A stretch of DNA of 64,000 nucleotides, from the NCBI RefSeq assembly GCF_020740795.1, contig NC_067285.1, forward strand, positions 20,852,241 through 20,916,240, given 5' to 3'. Made by a program: the position numbers and the translations under genes. The notes under the pieces were generated by a model. The model saw only the letters and a list, made by a program, of their open reading frames with translations, had not been told where the DNA came from and did no database searches. Positions 29,563 through 42,100 of this stretch are shown in pieces. The stretch's first letter is position 1; each line of letters opens with the position of its first letter. The DNA is from Apus apus. Its lineage: Eukaryota > Chordata > Aves > Apodiformes > Apodidae.

Positions 29563-31339
29563 TTAAAAACAAAACAACCATCCTGCGGCAGATCATTCAT
29601 CATAGAGTAGGAGCATGAAAGGGGACCTGCTTTGAACTAGTTACAAAAACAAAGACTTTTTCTAATTGACCAAATGACTCAAGACGGACTGCATGTCAAA
29701 AGCAACAAATCTCTGCTTCTTTCAGAGTTGCATGTTAATACAGGGTATCAGGCTCCAACCTGTTCCAGTTCAAGACCTTGGGCAATGTCTCATGAGCTCA
29801 AGGAAGCCTGGGTAAGCAAAAGCCAGCCAATTCCATATGCTTGTGTGTACTAACAGGACCAGGAGCCAGGACAAATGTGTTTCATAAATTGTAACAAGGA
29901 CAGTGACTTTAAATGCTGAGAGTATCAGAGCTTCAATGTTTGCTTTGTCAAGAGTTGCAGAGAAGTGGGACTTCCTTGCTTTACCATTCTGGTACAACTG
30001 TAGGAAGAGCCTAGCTTTCAGTCCAGCAGCACTTGCAGGGCTGTTATTGATCCACTAAGCCTAACTTTTCATTTAAAAAGAGCCTGAGGGTGACTGTGTA
30101 TCCCAAATGCCATAGGAGCCAAGTGACCAGCTCTTCCAGACAGCTGTGAAAAGCCTTGTGCCTGTGCATTGCTATTGCAGGGTATGGAGTAAAAAGAGCA
30201 AAGGCAGATACAGGTATGGCTGGAGAGTAAGAGGTAGGAAGCAAGAGAACAGGAAATGGAGGGAGTTAAGGGTCCTGAGTAGAGGCAAGAGGTTTGTGTA
30301 TATAGAAAAACAAAGCTAGCAGAAGAAAAGAGAGCCATTCATCAGCTACAGAAAGCAGTCTGGAAAAATCAGTGTACAAGATCCCAGAGGCTGCCAGTTA
30401 CAGCCAGGTAAAAATATCATCCATTTGGCATCTCTCTCATTGTACAGCACTTCCCTGACAGTAGTAGTTGTCCAATATATATGTGAAAGTAGCAGAAACT
30501 ATTTCTGTTAGGAGCTATTGGGCTGGCCCTCATTGGAGGTACAGCTGAGGACCTAGCCTGCAATTGCCATCAGGTAGCTGTGTCTTCAGTGCTGCAGAGA
30601 AAGGGCCAAGTGGGAAGTGACAGAGACAGGACTTTTCTGAAGCCCAAATAAAGTCCTGGTCCTATATAGGCTTAGTGGGAAGGTTCACCAGGGTTTGTAT
30701 CTTTTCCCCAGCTGGTTCATCATCTATTTTAGATGGAACTGTTTGATCTCTTTCTGCTTTTTGTTTCTCTCAGTTTACAAACAATAGGAGGAAGCTTGCC
30801 TGTTACGTGTGCTTGGGTCCCAAATGAGTTTTTCCCAGCTGGAAAAATCACTCCATGAACTACAGAGGGTTTTTTCCAGCTGTAACTACAAGATTCCCAG
30901 TTCCCTTATGCATTTTGTAAGGTATGTAGAGGCTGTCTAAGGGGAACAATGGACATTCCTGAGTGCTTAGACAACTGCTGTTTCCCCAGCATCACCCCTC
31001 CAAAACCTGAGAAGGTTTTAAGCACATCTGAGCTTCCCTTCAAGGTTACTGAGACTTCAGCTGAAAAAACACAGGGAGGAGCCTAGATTCATGCAGTGCC
31101 AGTGTTTTGGTGAGTAACATACTCAGGCTCTTCCTGTTACCTAATTATATACACAAGAATGCCAAATTCACCAGACTAGCTGGGAGGACTTGGCAAGTAC
31201 ACAGGCAGTATCTGTGCAAGGGGTAGCTGACAGCATTGTCATCACTTCAGATAGACATGCACCACACAGTGTAGCTCAGAGACCAGGCCATAACTAGCCT
31301 GGTAGACAAACTTGCTCAAGGGCCCAGCACAGCCAACAC

Positions 31340-32575
31340 TCTTAATACAAATGAGACTTCTATGAGGAAATTACTAGGTGGATAGATGATGGTAGAGCGG
31401 TAGATGTGGTCTATCTTGATTTCAGTAAAGCATTTGACACCGTCTCCCACAGCATCCTTGTAGATAAGTTGATCAAGTATGGGTTTGATGATCAGGCAGT
31501 GAGGTGGATCAAGAACTGGTTGAAAGGAAGAAGTCAGAGAGTTGTAGTCAATGGGGCAGAATCTAGTTGGAGGCCTGTGACTAGTGGAGTCCCTCAGGGG
31601 TCGGTACTGGGACCGGTGTTGTTCAATATCTTCATCAACGACCTGGATGAGGGCACAGAATGTACCCTCAGCAAGTTTGCTGATGACACCAAGCTGGGAG
31701 GAGTGGCTGACACACCAGAAGGCTGTGCTGCCATTCAGAGAGACTTAGACAGGCTGGAGACTTGGGCGGGGAAAAACCTGATGAAGTTTAACAAGAGCAA
31801 GTGTAGAGTTTTGCATTTGGGGAAGAAAAACGCCATGTACCAGTACAGGTTGGGGGCTGACCTGCTGGAGAGCAGTGTAGGTGAAAGGGACCTGGGGGTC
31901 CTGGTAGACAGGAGGATGACCATGAGTCAGCAGTGTGCCCTTGTGGCTAAGAAGGCCAATGGCATCCTGGGGTGTATTAGAAAGGGTGTGGTTAGTAGGT
32001 CAAGAGAGGTTCTCCTCCCCCTCTATTCTGCATTGGTGAGGCCACATCTGGAATATTGTGTCCAGTTCTGGGCCCCTCAGTTCAAGAAGGACAGGGAAGT
32101 GCTTGAAAGAGTCCAGCGCAGAGCCACAAGGATGATTAAGGGAGTGGAACATCTCCCTTATGAGGAAAGGCTGAGGGAGCTGGGTCTCTTTAGTTTGGAG
32201 AAAAGGAGACTGAGGGGGGACCTCATCAATGTTTACAAATATGTAAAGGGTGAGTGTCAAGACGATGGAGTTAAGCTTTTTTCAGTGAAGACCAGTGATA
32301 GGACAAGGGGTAATGGATACAAGTTGGAGCATAGGAGGTTTAAGATGAATATCAGGAAAAATTTTTTTACTGTAAGAGTGACAGAGCACTGGAACAGGCT
32401 GCCCAGAGAGATTGTGGAGTCTCCTTCGCTGGAGACATTCAAAACCCGCCTGGATGCCTTCCTGTGTGATGTACTCTAGGTGACCCTGCTCTGGCAGGGG
32501 GGTTGGACTAGATGATCTTTCGAGGTCCCTTCCAACCGCTAGGATTCTATGATTCTATGATTCTATGATTCATGT
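31340..32575 (+). mobile_element. CR1 LINE, 5'-truncated, with a long open reverse-transcriptase frame
   Basis: The frame is open from about 31355 ([18 protein letters not shown]) to the TAG after 32476, more than 370 codons. It covers the C-terminal two thirds of the CR1 reverse transcriptase: [33 protein letters not shown], the catalytic FADD at 31676-31687, [23 protein letters not shown] and WNRLPREIV. The 3' UTR ends in GGTTGGACTAGATGATCTTT and then tandem ATTCTATG octamers (about 32542-32570), the usual CR1 tail. The N-terminal endonuclease and 5' part are missing, as is normal for LINE copies. The intact frame and clean tail suggest a fairly young insertion. The 5' edge is approximate. 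Confidence 0.95.
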
Positions 32576-32913
32576 TTGACCCAAATGTTCAGCCACAGCA
32601 ACAAGCAGGACCCACATGTGAGCACACACTCAGCAAACAGTATTTACTCTTCTCCTGATAGGAAACCTTCTAACTGATCTGACTGTTCCACCCTGTCCCA
32701 GATCAGATGCAATATGGGTTATTGTTCCAGCAGATTAAAGATGTGAAGGTGGATGGAGGAGAGCATTGCATTTGATTGTAATGCTTAGGAGGGAGCAGAA
32801 ACACAAATGATTAGGCTATAGAATGGCTCTGACTGATTGTGAATATCCCCTTGCCCTGTTGGGGGTGAGCACTTTCTTCTGGAGACCCTAATGTTTCTAT
32901 TATTCTCCCACAG

Positions 32914-33022
32914 GTAACATTATCCAGTTTGGATCTTGGAGCACCTGGACACTAAGGAAGAAAATGGCAGTGGTGGCCAGGACAACAATATGCAATGGAG
33001 GGAAGGTAAGGAGATTTCTTCT
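32914..33022. other. Exon-like segment on both strands; possible terminal exon of the minus-strand gene
   Basis: On the minus strand, an AG acceptor before 33022 can join in phase to the 33219-33101 exon. It gives 33 residues (REEISLPSLHC, then on to IQTG) and stops with TAA at 32922-32920. On the plus strand, 32914-33005 has a strong pyrimidine-rich acceptor, an open frame and the donor AAG/GTAAGG. Only one of these, or neither, is likely to be used. I cannot decide from sequence. Confidence 0.3.
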
Positions 33023-33100
33023 CTGACCAGCAACAACTAGAGGTAAGTCTCTCACCACCTCCTCCCTACACTAAGTGAACATCTCCCACAGCTCTCTTAC

Positions 33101-36100
33101 CTGTACAACTGTGGGCAAGACCTCTTCAGAGCAGTGGAGGACAGCCCCAGCTTGTTCTGGTTTCTCAGCCGTGTCTTTCTCATAAGATCTCTCATTCTCC
33201 CCCAAGCATGGTTCTCAACCTAGGGAGCAAAAAAAAAACTTAAAGGATCAGAGGCTAGTTGCTGGCAGACCTTATCTGGCCATGATGATACAATATTTCA
33301 GGGTACTCCAGGGTAGTGGGAAGAAGGGACCTTCTTTATTTTGGACTGATAGGAATCAGGTCCTGCAAGAGAACTTTTGACATCCTGCAATGATAACTAG
33401 CAGCCAGTCTGTACCTGTCTAGGCCACAACCATCATTAATACTATATTTTTTGTATTTTTTTGGTAACAATTCCATGTCTAGAACCTTGCTGTTCTTTTT
33501 GACTTAAGGTTTCCGAGAGTGAGGGCATTTTGTTGAGTATCTGCCTGAAGGCACGTTTTAACCTCATTGTTATACTAAAGAAAAAGAAAAGATTACAGTT
33601 TGGTTCCCTACCAACTACCATGCACCGGGTGTAGGAGGGGGCAGGGGAGCTTTACAACAAAAACAGCCCAGAAAAGCAGCTTGATTCCCTTCTCCTATTA
33701 GGCCAGGTGCTTTGGTATCTGCCCTTTTCAAGGTGCTGACATTTGTGCACCATAAATTAGAAGACATCAAGCCTTTGTTTTCTTGTCACACGTCTACAAG
33801 CCACAGCTATTGGGCACTTACATTTGAAATGCTAATAGGGATTATCAGGAGGTCAAGGAGTCTCATGAGCCCCCCCTCTAATGTTTGCTCTCTCAGGGCT
33901 GAGCTCATCTGAACTCCTGAACTGAAAAGGAGGGATGTATTAAAAAGTTCCATGGTGGTTTTTTGTGTGTGGGTTTTTTTGTGTGTGTGTTGTTGTTGTT
34001 TTCTAATTTTTCTTAAGTTTCCTGAACTAATGGCTGAAAGACCTTGGGAACCGAACAACAATAAAAAATCATGCCCCAGGACTAGCATAAAGGGGAGTAA
34101 TTATTCCTGTTTCAGTTCTTAAACCATTGTCACTTTGGGGCATTGTTTCACCCTGTCCCCAGGTGCCTTCCCACTGTGCCACCAGCAGAGCTATGGCTCT
34201 GTGAGTGTTGGCCACCTTGGGAGCACAACCTGGCGCCTGCTCAGCTGCATGCACCAGCCCAGGCAGAGCCTGTTGGGTAATTCTTGGGGCTCTGCTAAGG
34301 TTTCAGCTCAAAACTTTGAGGTCATGGGCTCAGCTGAAAACTGCAACACTGGTTTGTGTGCTATTGAGTTAATTGCCTGACAGTGAGACTGTTTACTCAT
34401 AGAAATATCAGACCTTTGTGTTTACTACCAGGATTAATGTGTGTTGTGGAAGGGCTTTAGAAGCCTCAGCAGTTCTGCATTGTGCTGGTGCTGTCCCAGA
34501 AACACAGGTACACCTAATACAGAAAGCCTGTACCTGAAGGCCAGTTAGCTGTTGTCTTGGAGCGGGGAGAGAGAACAACTGCCCAAATGCAGTAAATCAT
34601 GATACTTGCATGTCTGTGACTTTGATAGTAAACTTTTGAGGTCAGTGAACCTCTTTAGTTTTGGTGTAATACTATGCACTATAGGGGCTTGGTCCATGAC
34701 AATGGCAGGTAAAATCAAATATGTTCTGCAAAGGCAGAACATACTGAGATATTCTTGCTGATGTCCAGACCCTGAAAACAAAAGGCAAATAAATTGATTA
34801 ATAATAAGACAGCGAGACCATCTTACAATGCTGGGAACAGGCTGGGATCTGGTCTCAGCTTTGCCCTGGAGTCTACCCATAGCCTTGCTGAAGTCCTTTA
34901 TTCAGTCCCTCCTCATGTGTGTAATAATGTCTTTCCTCCTTCACCTCTCACTTCTTATTTGTATTTGACTGTCAGTTCACTTGTATAGTATGACCTAATA
35001 GCCCAGGGCTTAATATGGCAGGATTCCCATACAGTACTTGCACAATAGAAGGAAACGGGGCATTTTATGCTTAGGGAACAAAATGTAAAACTAAGTGACA
35101 ATTCTAAGCTGCAGAGTGTGCACTAGAGATTCAGTTGAAAGAGTATGGATCTTGATTCTGCAGTCCTGTGAAGTCATCATGGCTTCCCATGTGCTTAAAA
35201 TAATGCTCATACTCCAGAGCTTTTCTGGACACAAGCCAGAGCATGGAGCACCTTTCAAGATTGAGCCTTGACTTGGTTTCTGAAGTTCATTGAAGTATTT
35301 GCAGCTGATCTACTACTTGGAGGTGGAAATTTCTTGGTCTTCCTGTAAGAGACCTACTCCTTCCTCTTTCCTGTCAAGCTGAGAAATACTCTGATTAGAG
35401 CCTCTGCCCGGGCATTTTAGCACTCCTTGATCACGACAGGAACCTGGAAGTGCTGAGGCAGCCACAAACAATGGGAAAGAAAGGGAGAGGAAAAGCATTC
35501 GCCCTGGCTCTCTTGCACTTCAGCAACATGGCTTTCTTGAAACACAATTTGGGGACTGCATCTAATTGCACTGATATGCTGCCAGTCTGGTAATAACTAT
35601 TGCTAGCTAAGGATTGACCCACTTACATTTTTGTATGTAGTAATGAATGTGTGCTTGGTTTAATCTCACTGGCAGCAGTAACAAAGATACTTATGACGGA
35701 GTTTACATCTTGAGTTATCTGAAGTTAGGGAAGGTTAAAGCCCATGCCAGTGTCTGGAGTGCATTGTTTCTGTCTTTCTTGGTGTATGGATGTAGCTGTT
35801 GTCTTCATTTAGGGCTGGGATCAGAGACACAGAGTACACTGGCCCTCACTGCCCTAGCCTCATTCAGCAGCAGACAGGGCTGGCCTGTTCTCCGAGCACC
35901 TCCCGGCTCTGCCTGAGAAGAACTTCTTTCTACTTCTCCCGCAGGTCCCACTCGCAATCTGCTGCCAAGCTTATCACTCACCTTTCTTAATGCAGGGTCC
36001 TTTGATGGAAAAGCTTCTCCCTCAACCATACTACCAGCTTCTCTGAACTCATTCTCCTTGTTGTTCTTATTGTTTGATGACTTCCTGAGTCCAACTGTTG

Positions 36101-39100
36101 GCTGGCTGTTTCCTGAATCTGTGTATCTCTCTCTTCCTGCAATGAAATGCAAAGATCTGCTCACATTTCTTAGCAGTGTCCTGCTAGGGCAGCCTCTGGG
36201 TAGTGCTGCCAGCAAGCTAAGACTCTAGATGTGATAAGACCCTGTGTGTTTTCATGCCCACAGCTCAGTGGAAAGAAGGTAAATGTGCCAATAAAGTCTC
36301 CAGCCGTGGCAGACTTTAACATCTTCCTCATTGTCTTGTTCCCCCACCCAGATCTGCTCTGAAAGTACTAGGAAGAGCATTTCTGGGCCTCAGCACTAGA
36401 CATCCCACAGGCCATTTACACTCTGACTCCTCCCTGCTGTGAAGTTTGTTGATGTTCTGTGTTGTACCAGGTATTAAAGGCAGGCTGAAGTCCAAGGTTT
36501 GAAATAAACTAATCATCCTTTCTTAGTGGCCTGGCTCACATCTAACATTGGATCCAGACCTTTCAGCTGGCTTTGTCATCAATAGGCTGAGCCCAAACTT
36601 TCTTAGCCTTCTGGAAAAGTTGGTTACTGGATCCAAGCTTTGCAGCTGGGGTTTATTTTCCACTTGATCTATAGCATAAGTCATCCTCCAGGAACGTGTT
36701 CTGTGCCTGCTTGAGAGGGTAAGAGACTAATAACAGGCATAAGGCTTTCCATATTAGATTAAATCCTACCTTGGCTGGGGGGGATTTTAAGTCCACACAA
36801 GGGGGCTCCACTAATGGACCCAGTCAAGCATGCTAAGTTTCCAAAGGAGAAACCCATTTTATAATGCATTTGTCCTAATTTTTGTAGCCACATCTGCAGA
36901 GCAAAAAGTTCTCCTTCACACGTGAAGAAGCAAGTGTTAAAATCCTAGGTTTAGACAAAGCATTTTAAAATACATCTCTTAGCTTTCTACCTAAGGTGTA
37001 GTTTCACTAATTCCCTTCTCTGTTCACATCTGTCCTTTCTAGGCAAAAAAGGAAGTGGCTGGTCAGATTATTACACTGAACTGATGGCAAACAGGAGGAC
37101 AGGTTAAGAAGTATTTGAACTCACCATTGCAGCCACTCAGCTTTTCAGTGTTCGCTCCTATTTCTGGAATGATGGAGAGATCAGAAGGGTTTCCTGTCTG
37201 AACCAAGAGGCTATGAGGTCTGCTCCTCCCAGCAAAAATTGTCTTCACATCTTGATATGAGTTGAGGAAGACACTGGCAGCTCCACAGGAACAATGCTGC
37301 AGAAGATACTCCTACACGAGACAAGAAAGTATGCAGACCCTCAGGCTGCAATGGCTCAAGGTAACAAGACTATGTGACTGTACAGACAAATTGTAGTCAT
37401 CCCAGCCTTGGCTTCAGACCCATCAGAACCTAGAAAAATTAATTATCTAAAAGGCTGAGGAGCCTGGAGTTAGCAATGTAGATTTTTCATAGGTTCATTG
37501 GTGTTTATCTTAAATTGCCTGATATTCAACATCTTTTGTGTTTGCTTCCCAAAAGGAATTGAAGTTTCCAAACACAGAGCTGCTCAGCTAAGGTATTTGT
37601 GTAAATACACAGATGTGTTATAACAGTGACTTGCATTTTAAGATACTATTATTTGTGCTCAGGAAATAGTATCGTGTCTTTTTACTGAGGGGGTGCCACA
37701 GTTGGTTTACAGTTAACATGACTGGCAACATGCTTGCGGTACTTCATCAGGTGTACTTCTGCTGTAGCTCATGTGGTGGGAAAGGGAGGTTTTCTACCGT
37801 GCACAATCATGCTGCACAAGAGCTTAGAAGGGCAGGAAGCAAGGAGAGCTTTATCCACTGAAGTGGAGAGGAAACAAAACTGTTTATTGGTGTTGGAACC
37901 AGGACAGGCCAACACCCAACACCAGTTTAGCACCTCTGGAGACCCTCAAAAAACTCAGTTTGAATGTAACACCTTATAGTGGGTGTGTTGCCACAGCAGC
38001 ATGGCACTTTGCAGTATCCAATACCTGTGCTTTGAGAATCTGATGAAGGATGCTGCTTTTGGCAGGGGGCATTAAAGATTTCCCTGTAAAGCAAAGTATG
38101 TGGAGTAAACATGTTCCCTTTGTGTCCCAGGCTCAAATGTCAGACTCTGTGGTGATGTCTGTACAGCTCTCAAAAACAGCATTGGGCATACTGGCCATCT
38201 ACCATCCTCATGATCTGTTCTTAACCCGACACTAACCCATCTCGGCTCTGGAGGTTGTCTTTCCTAGTTGTGTCTGGGGCATGGAAACCTTTCCATGCAC
38301 ATAACCTGAAGGGAAAGTGAGTGTGATTTGGAGAGTAGCCTTAAGAAGCCCTCCAAAATGTAATGTGGACAGCAACATCCATGTCTCATGGCAAATGGGA
38401 ATAGTAGTATACACCTTCTACATGGAGGGGCTGTGACTGAAGAAGAAAATGACAGAGCTGCTCAGATATGGGAGGTGCAAGCAGCACAGAGGCACCCAAG
38501 AGAGAACACCCAGTTTTGTAGACCACACTGCAAGTGCTGAACATCACATCTGGGGTCCAGTTCCCTACTGAACAGTCTGAGACAACTATAACTGAGAAGA
38601 AACTGCCAAGACGTCTTGGAAAATATCAACAAGATCAAAGCTTCAAATATTTAAATGAAAGCAGGGTGCCTTTCATTTCAGTAGGAGCTGGGGTGGAGTG
38701 AGCACATACACCAGATGAGGAACTGAACCTGAATTTGCAGCTTGGAAGAGTTACTTTGAGCAATGACTCACAGTTGTAAAGCTTCAGGAAATGTGTTAAC
38801 AATACCCAGGCTCTATGTAGGAGGCTGCATTCCTCTGAGAGTGAGAGATGGGTACATAGAAATGACAGGCTACACTGCTCTGCAATCTGACTCACAACTT
38901 GGCTTTGGCTCTGAGGAGGAGTTGGTCACCTACTGCAGAGCCAGTCCCAGCAAGTGGGAGAGCAGAACCAGGGCAGGAATGACACTGTTGGGAGAATAAA
39001 AGACTCTCCACAGCATGGCTCGGAAGAAATAGCTGAGTGTGACAAACCCCTTCTGTTCCTTTGGGGAGTGATTAAAAAAAATAAAGGGAGGGGAGAAAAA

Positions 39101-42100
39101 AAGCTGGAAGCCTGGTGTGATGGCAGAAAAAAAAGAACTGAGAGGCACGGGTAGGTACAGCTGAACAAAATACACAGGGGCTAAGAAATTATTTGCAAAT
39201 TTTGGTAAATTTCCTCTGCTAGTTCTTGCTGATAAAAAAAGACAAATGGGAACACATTTCATGTCAGATTCTTCATTTGTCAGCTCAGAAGCTGGGAAGG
39301 GAAGAGCATGGAGCTGAGTAGTGGTATCACTGCTTCTCTTTCCTATTTTGTCTGTTTTGTGAGAAATTCTGGGATTTTGACAGTTTGAAATCAGAAGAAA
39401 AAGAAAGCCTTTAATTCAAAACACAATTGCTAAGGAGTTTAATGGAAAATGTTTTGATAACATTGATGGCAGGAGATGTGTTCTTAGGAAGTTTTCAACT
39501 GTAGAGAAGTAGAAGCTGCTGACTTTGAGCAGGCTATCACATGAAGTGAGAGGGATGCTTTTAAACTCAACAGCCCAAGTTCACTCTAAGGAAAGCTGAA
39601 CCCCCAGGGGTGGGTGAGGGCTCCCTGAAGGCCAGAATACCCAGCCCAGATGGATGTAGAGTCAAGTAAATTAGCATCTTCACTCACACAAACTTGGAAC
39701 TTTCCATCTGGGGCTTGAATATATAATTTTATCCAAGATACTATGGTGTCTCCTTACCTCTTTTATCTGGCTCATCTTCTGCTCTTTCTGCAAGCTGTAC
39801 ACTTGCTTTTGGAGACGCAGGTTGTGCTCCTGGAGCTGCCCGATCTTCTCAATCAGTTGGCAAATGTGTTCCAGGTATCCCAAACCAGATCCCAGGGCTT
39901 TGCTGTTACCTCGGTTCACCTGCAATGACAATGCACCTTGGATCACAGAGTCATAGCAGAGCAATCCTTACTAGCAGCTGGGAGCCCAGCACACTCCTTA
40001 CAGTTGTGTGGGCTGTGGTAAAAACACTCGGGCTTTGGTTATAGCCAGATCTGAGCTAAAGCATTGCTTGCTCACAGCATTTTCTATGTTACTCAGGAAG
40101 ATGCACCATCGGAGGGACTCTTCATACTGACACAGAGGAAAATCTCAAGACAGTCTGTTTCTAGTTTCATGTTGCAGGCTAATTTTTGGGTTTTACTGGT
40201 CACAATGCCCTTACAAACACGTCTAGTTCTAGTGTGTGGTATAGATGGTTAGTATGGCTTACTTAGCCCATAGCTCTCAGTGCAAATCACATGTATGGAG
40301 GCTGAACTTGGCTCCTTCCAAGAGCACATATCTGCAGGCTGCAGTGACTTGCTGCTTTGTGACCAACTTGGGAGTTCGATTTGTTTGCCTTTGACAGTCT
40401 GCAATTGTCACAGCACAGCTGAACTTAGACCCTGATTACTGGTGGGTCAGTGAGAGGGATGTGTGCCTTAACCAAGCTGCCAAAGTGAAATAACATCTTT
40501 CTACTGGTCTTTAGCAGATCCCAGCTTATGTCCCTGCTGCTTCTTCAGTCATGAAGAGATGCCTGAAAAAAGTCTGTAGGATTAAGCTTGCTGTCTGCCT
40601 CTATGTCAGGATATTTTGTACTACCAATCTTTATACACCCTGGACCTCCAGAGTCTTACTGGTGCTCAGCCAAGGGCTGTGCCTGAGGCAGATGGTAATC
40701 CTGTGGCAGAGGAAAGGCAGTGGTGCTTCCCAGCCTCCTGATCTGCACCTTGCCATTTCTGGCCCCAGGAGTTCCCCATGCACAGCAAATGTCTCCTCCT
40801 CTGCTGTGAGTGCTGCTCTCCAATACACAGAGACTCACTTCCACCTTGGCGCTGCCTGCTGATGTGCATGTGATAACAGTAAGTAAAATAAGCCTCAATC
40901 TTTACAAAAGCAGCACTCTAAGTTTATCTTACTTTAAAAAATAAGTTCCCTCTACAAAAGCAGGAAGCTTACTCTGTCTCCTTTCCCACAACAATCTGCA
41001 TTTTTGGGGAAATGCCAGCCTTGGGACTCTTCCTGTCTTTTCATTATGTCAGAAAGCTCATGGTGTGTTCAAAAATAATCAACATTAGGATTTACTTCTT
41101 TTTTAAACAAATGATGATACAATGTTATTTATAAACAGATATTATGTCCAGATGCTTTTGTGTCTGAGGTTGGGATAGAGGTCACATGAAATCATATGAA
41201 AAACTGTGATTACTCTAATCCAACCAGTCATTCACATTACGATTTTTATTTTTCCTCTTGGGCAGAGCCTGCAGAAGCAGTGGCAAGAAAGACGAAGGTT
41301 ACCCAGCCAGAAAACTGAGTCCTGAGCATGTCTGTGCAGGGGGAAGGGGTGCAGCAAGAACAAAGCCTACATGGCTTTCTGAAAGTGGCTAGGGATTTGG
41401 GGGTGCCCAGCTTCAGAAGCATGATTTTCAGAGAGTACATGAGTATCTGCTTCTGAAAACCTGGAGGTTTTGAGCAGTCCCAAAATGCATAGTAATTTTT
41501 TTACACTGTCCCAAAATGGCTAGTCGGAAGTTCCTTATTGCTCTTGAAAACATGAGCTTTCTGACACTTTTGCCCTCTTTTTCCACACTTAACAACTCCC
41601 CTTTCTCAGTTTGCTGTTTCAGTGACTGATGGCATGTCCGTGTCCCTTAAGGAGACAATGAGCCAAATCCAACCCATTATAGCTGTAGGAACACAAGGGA
41701 AGACTGCAAGGGACAGAGGAGCTCTTGGGAAAAAGGATTAAGAAAAACAATTGCCTGTAACTTCAGGACTGGGGAAAACGCATTAAGCATTTGACTGTGA
41801 CCTCTTTCAGTTAGAGATGCTCTTTTTGTTCCATATTTGTCCTGTGCCTAAAGCTATAAGGTCCTGCTTTGTGTTTTTGGCTGCTAAGTTTATAGGGCAA
41901 AATAGGCAGGGGGAGGAGAAGTGCTCTGTGTCTCAGGCAGAAGGCACATGAAGGCAAAGGTGTGTTTGGGGCAGGCATGGAGAAAATCTGACTTCTGGCA
42001 AACGCTAGAGAGAACTTCCAACTCCTGAGAATAAATATGGGTCCCCAGAAAATGAGAGGGAAAAGGCGTAGAGCAGTTTCTCTAGGTCTTGGGGCAAGGT

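Larger units (their letters stand above)
21732..31339. other. Gene-free interval of about 9.6 kb
   Basis: I see no exon chain on either strand. The interval includes an AT-rich block near 24830-25010, with an AATAAA on the minus strand near 24840. That block could belong to a 3' UTR of the minus-strand gene to the right, but nothing ties it to that gene. The open frames here are short, overlap on both strands and resemble no protein family. Confidence 0.4.

Noticed and set aside
35805-36215. 136-codon open frame on the minus strand as a gene of its own
   Set aside because: Its middle part is the 36136-35982 exon of the leucine-zipper gene. The rest is open intron on either side.
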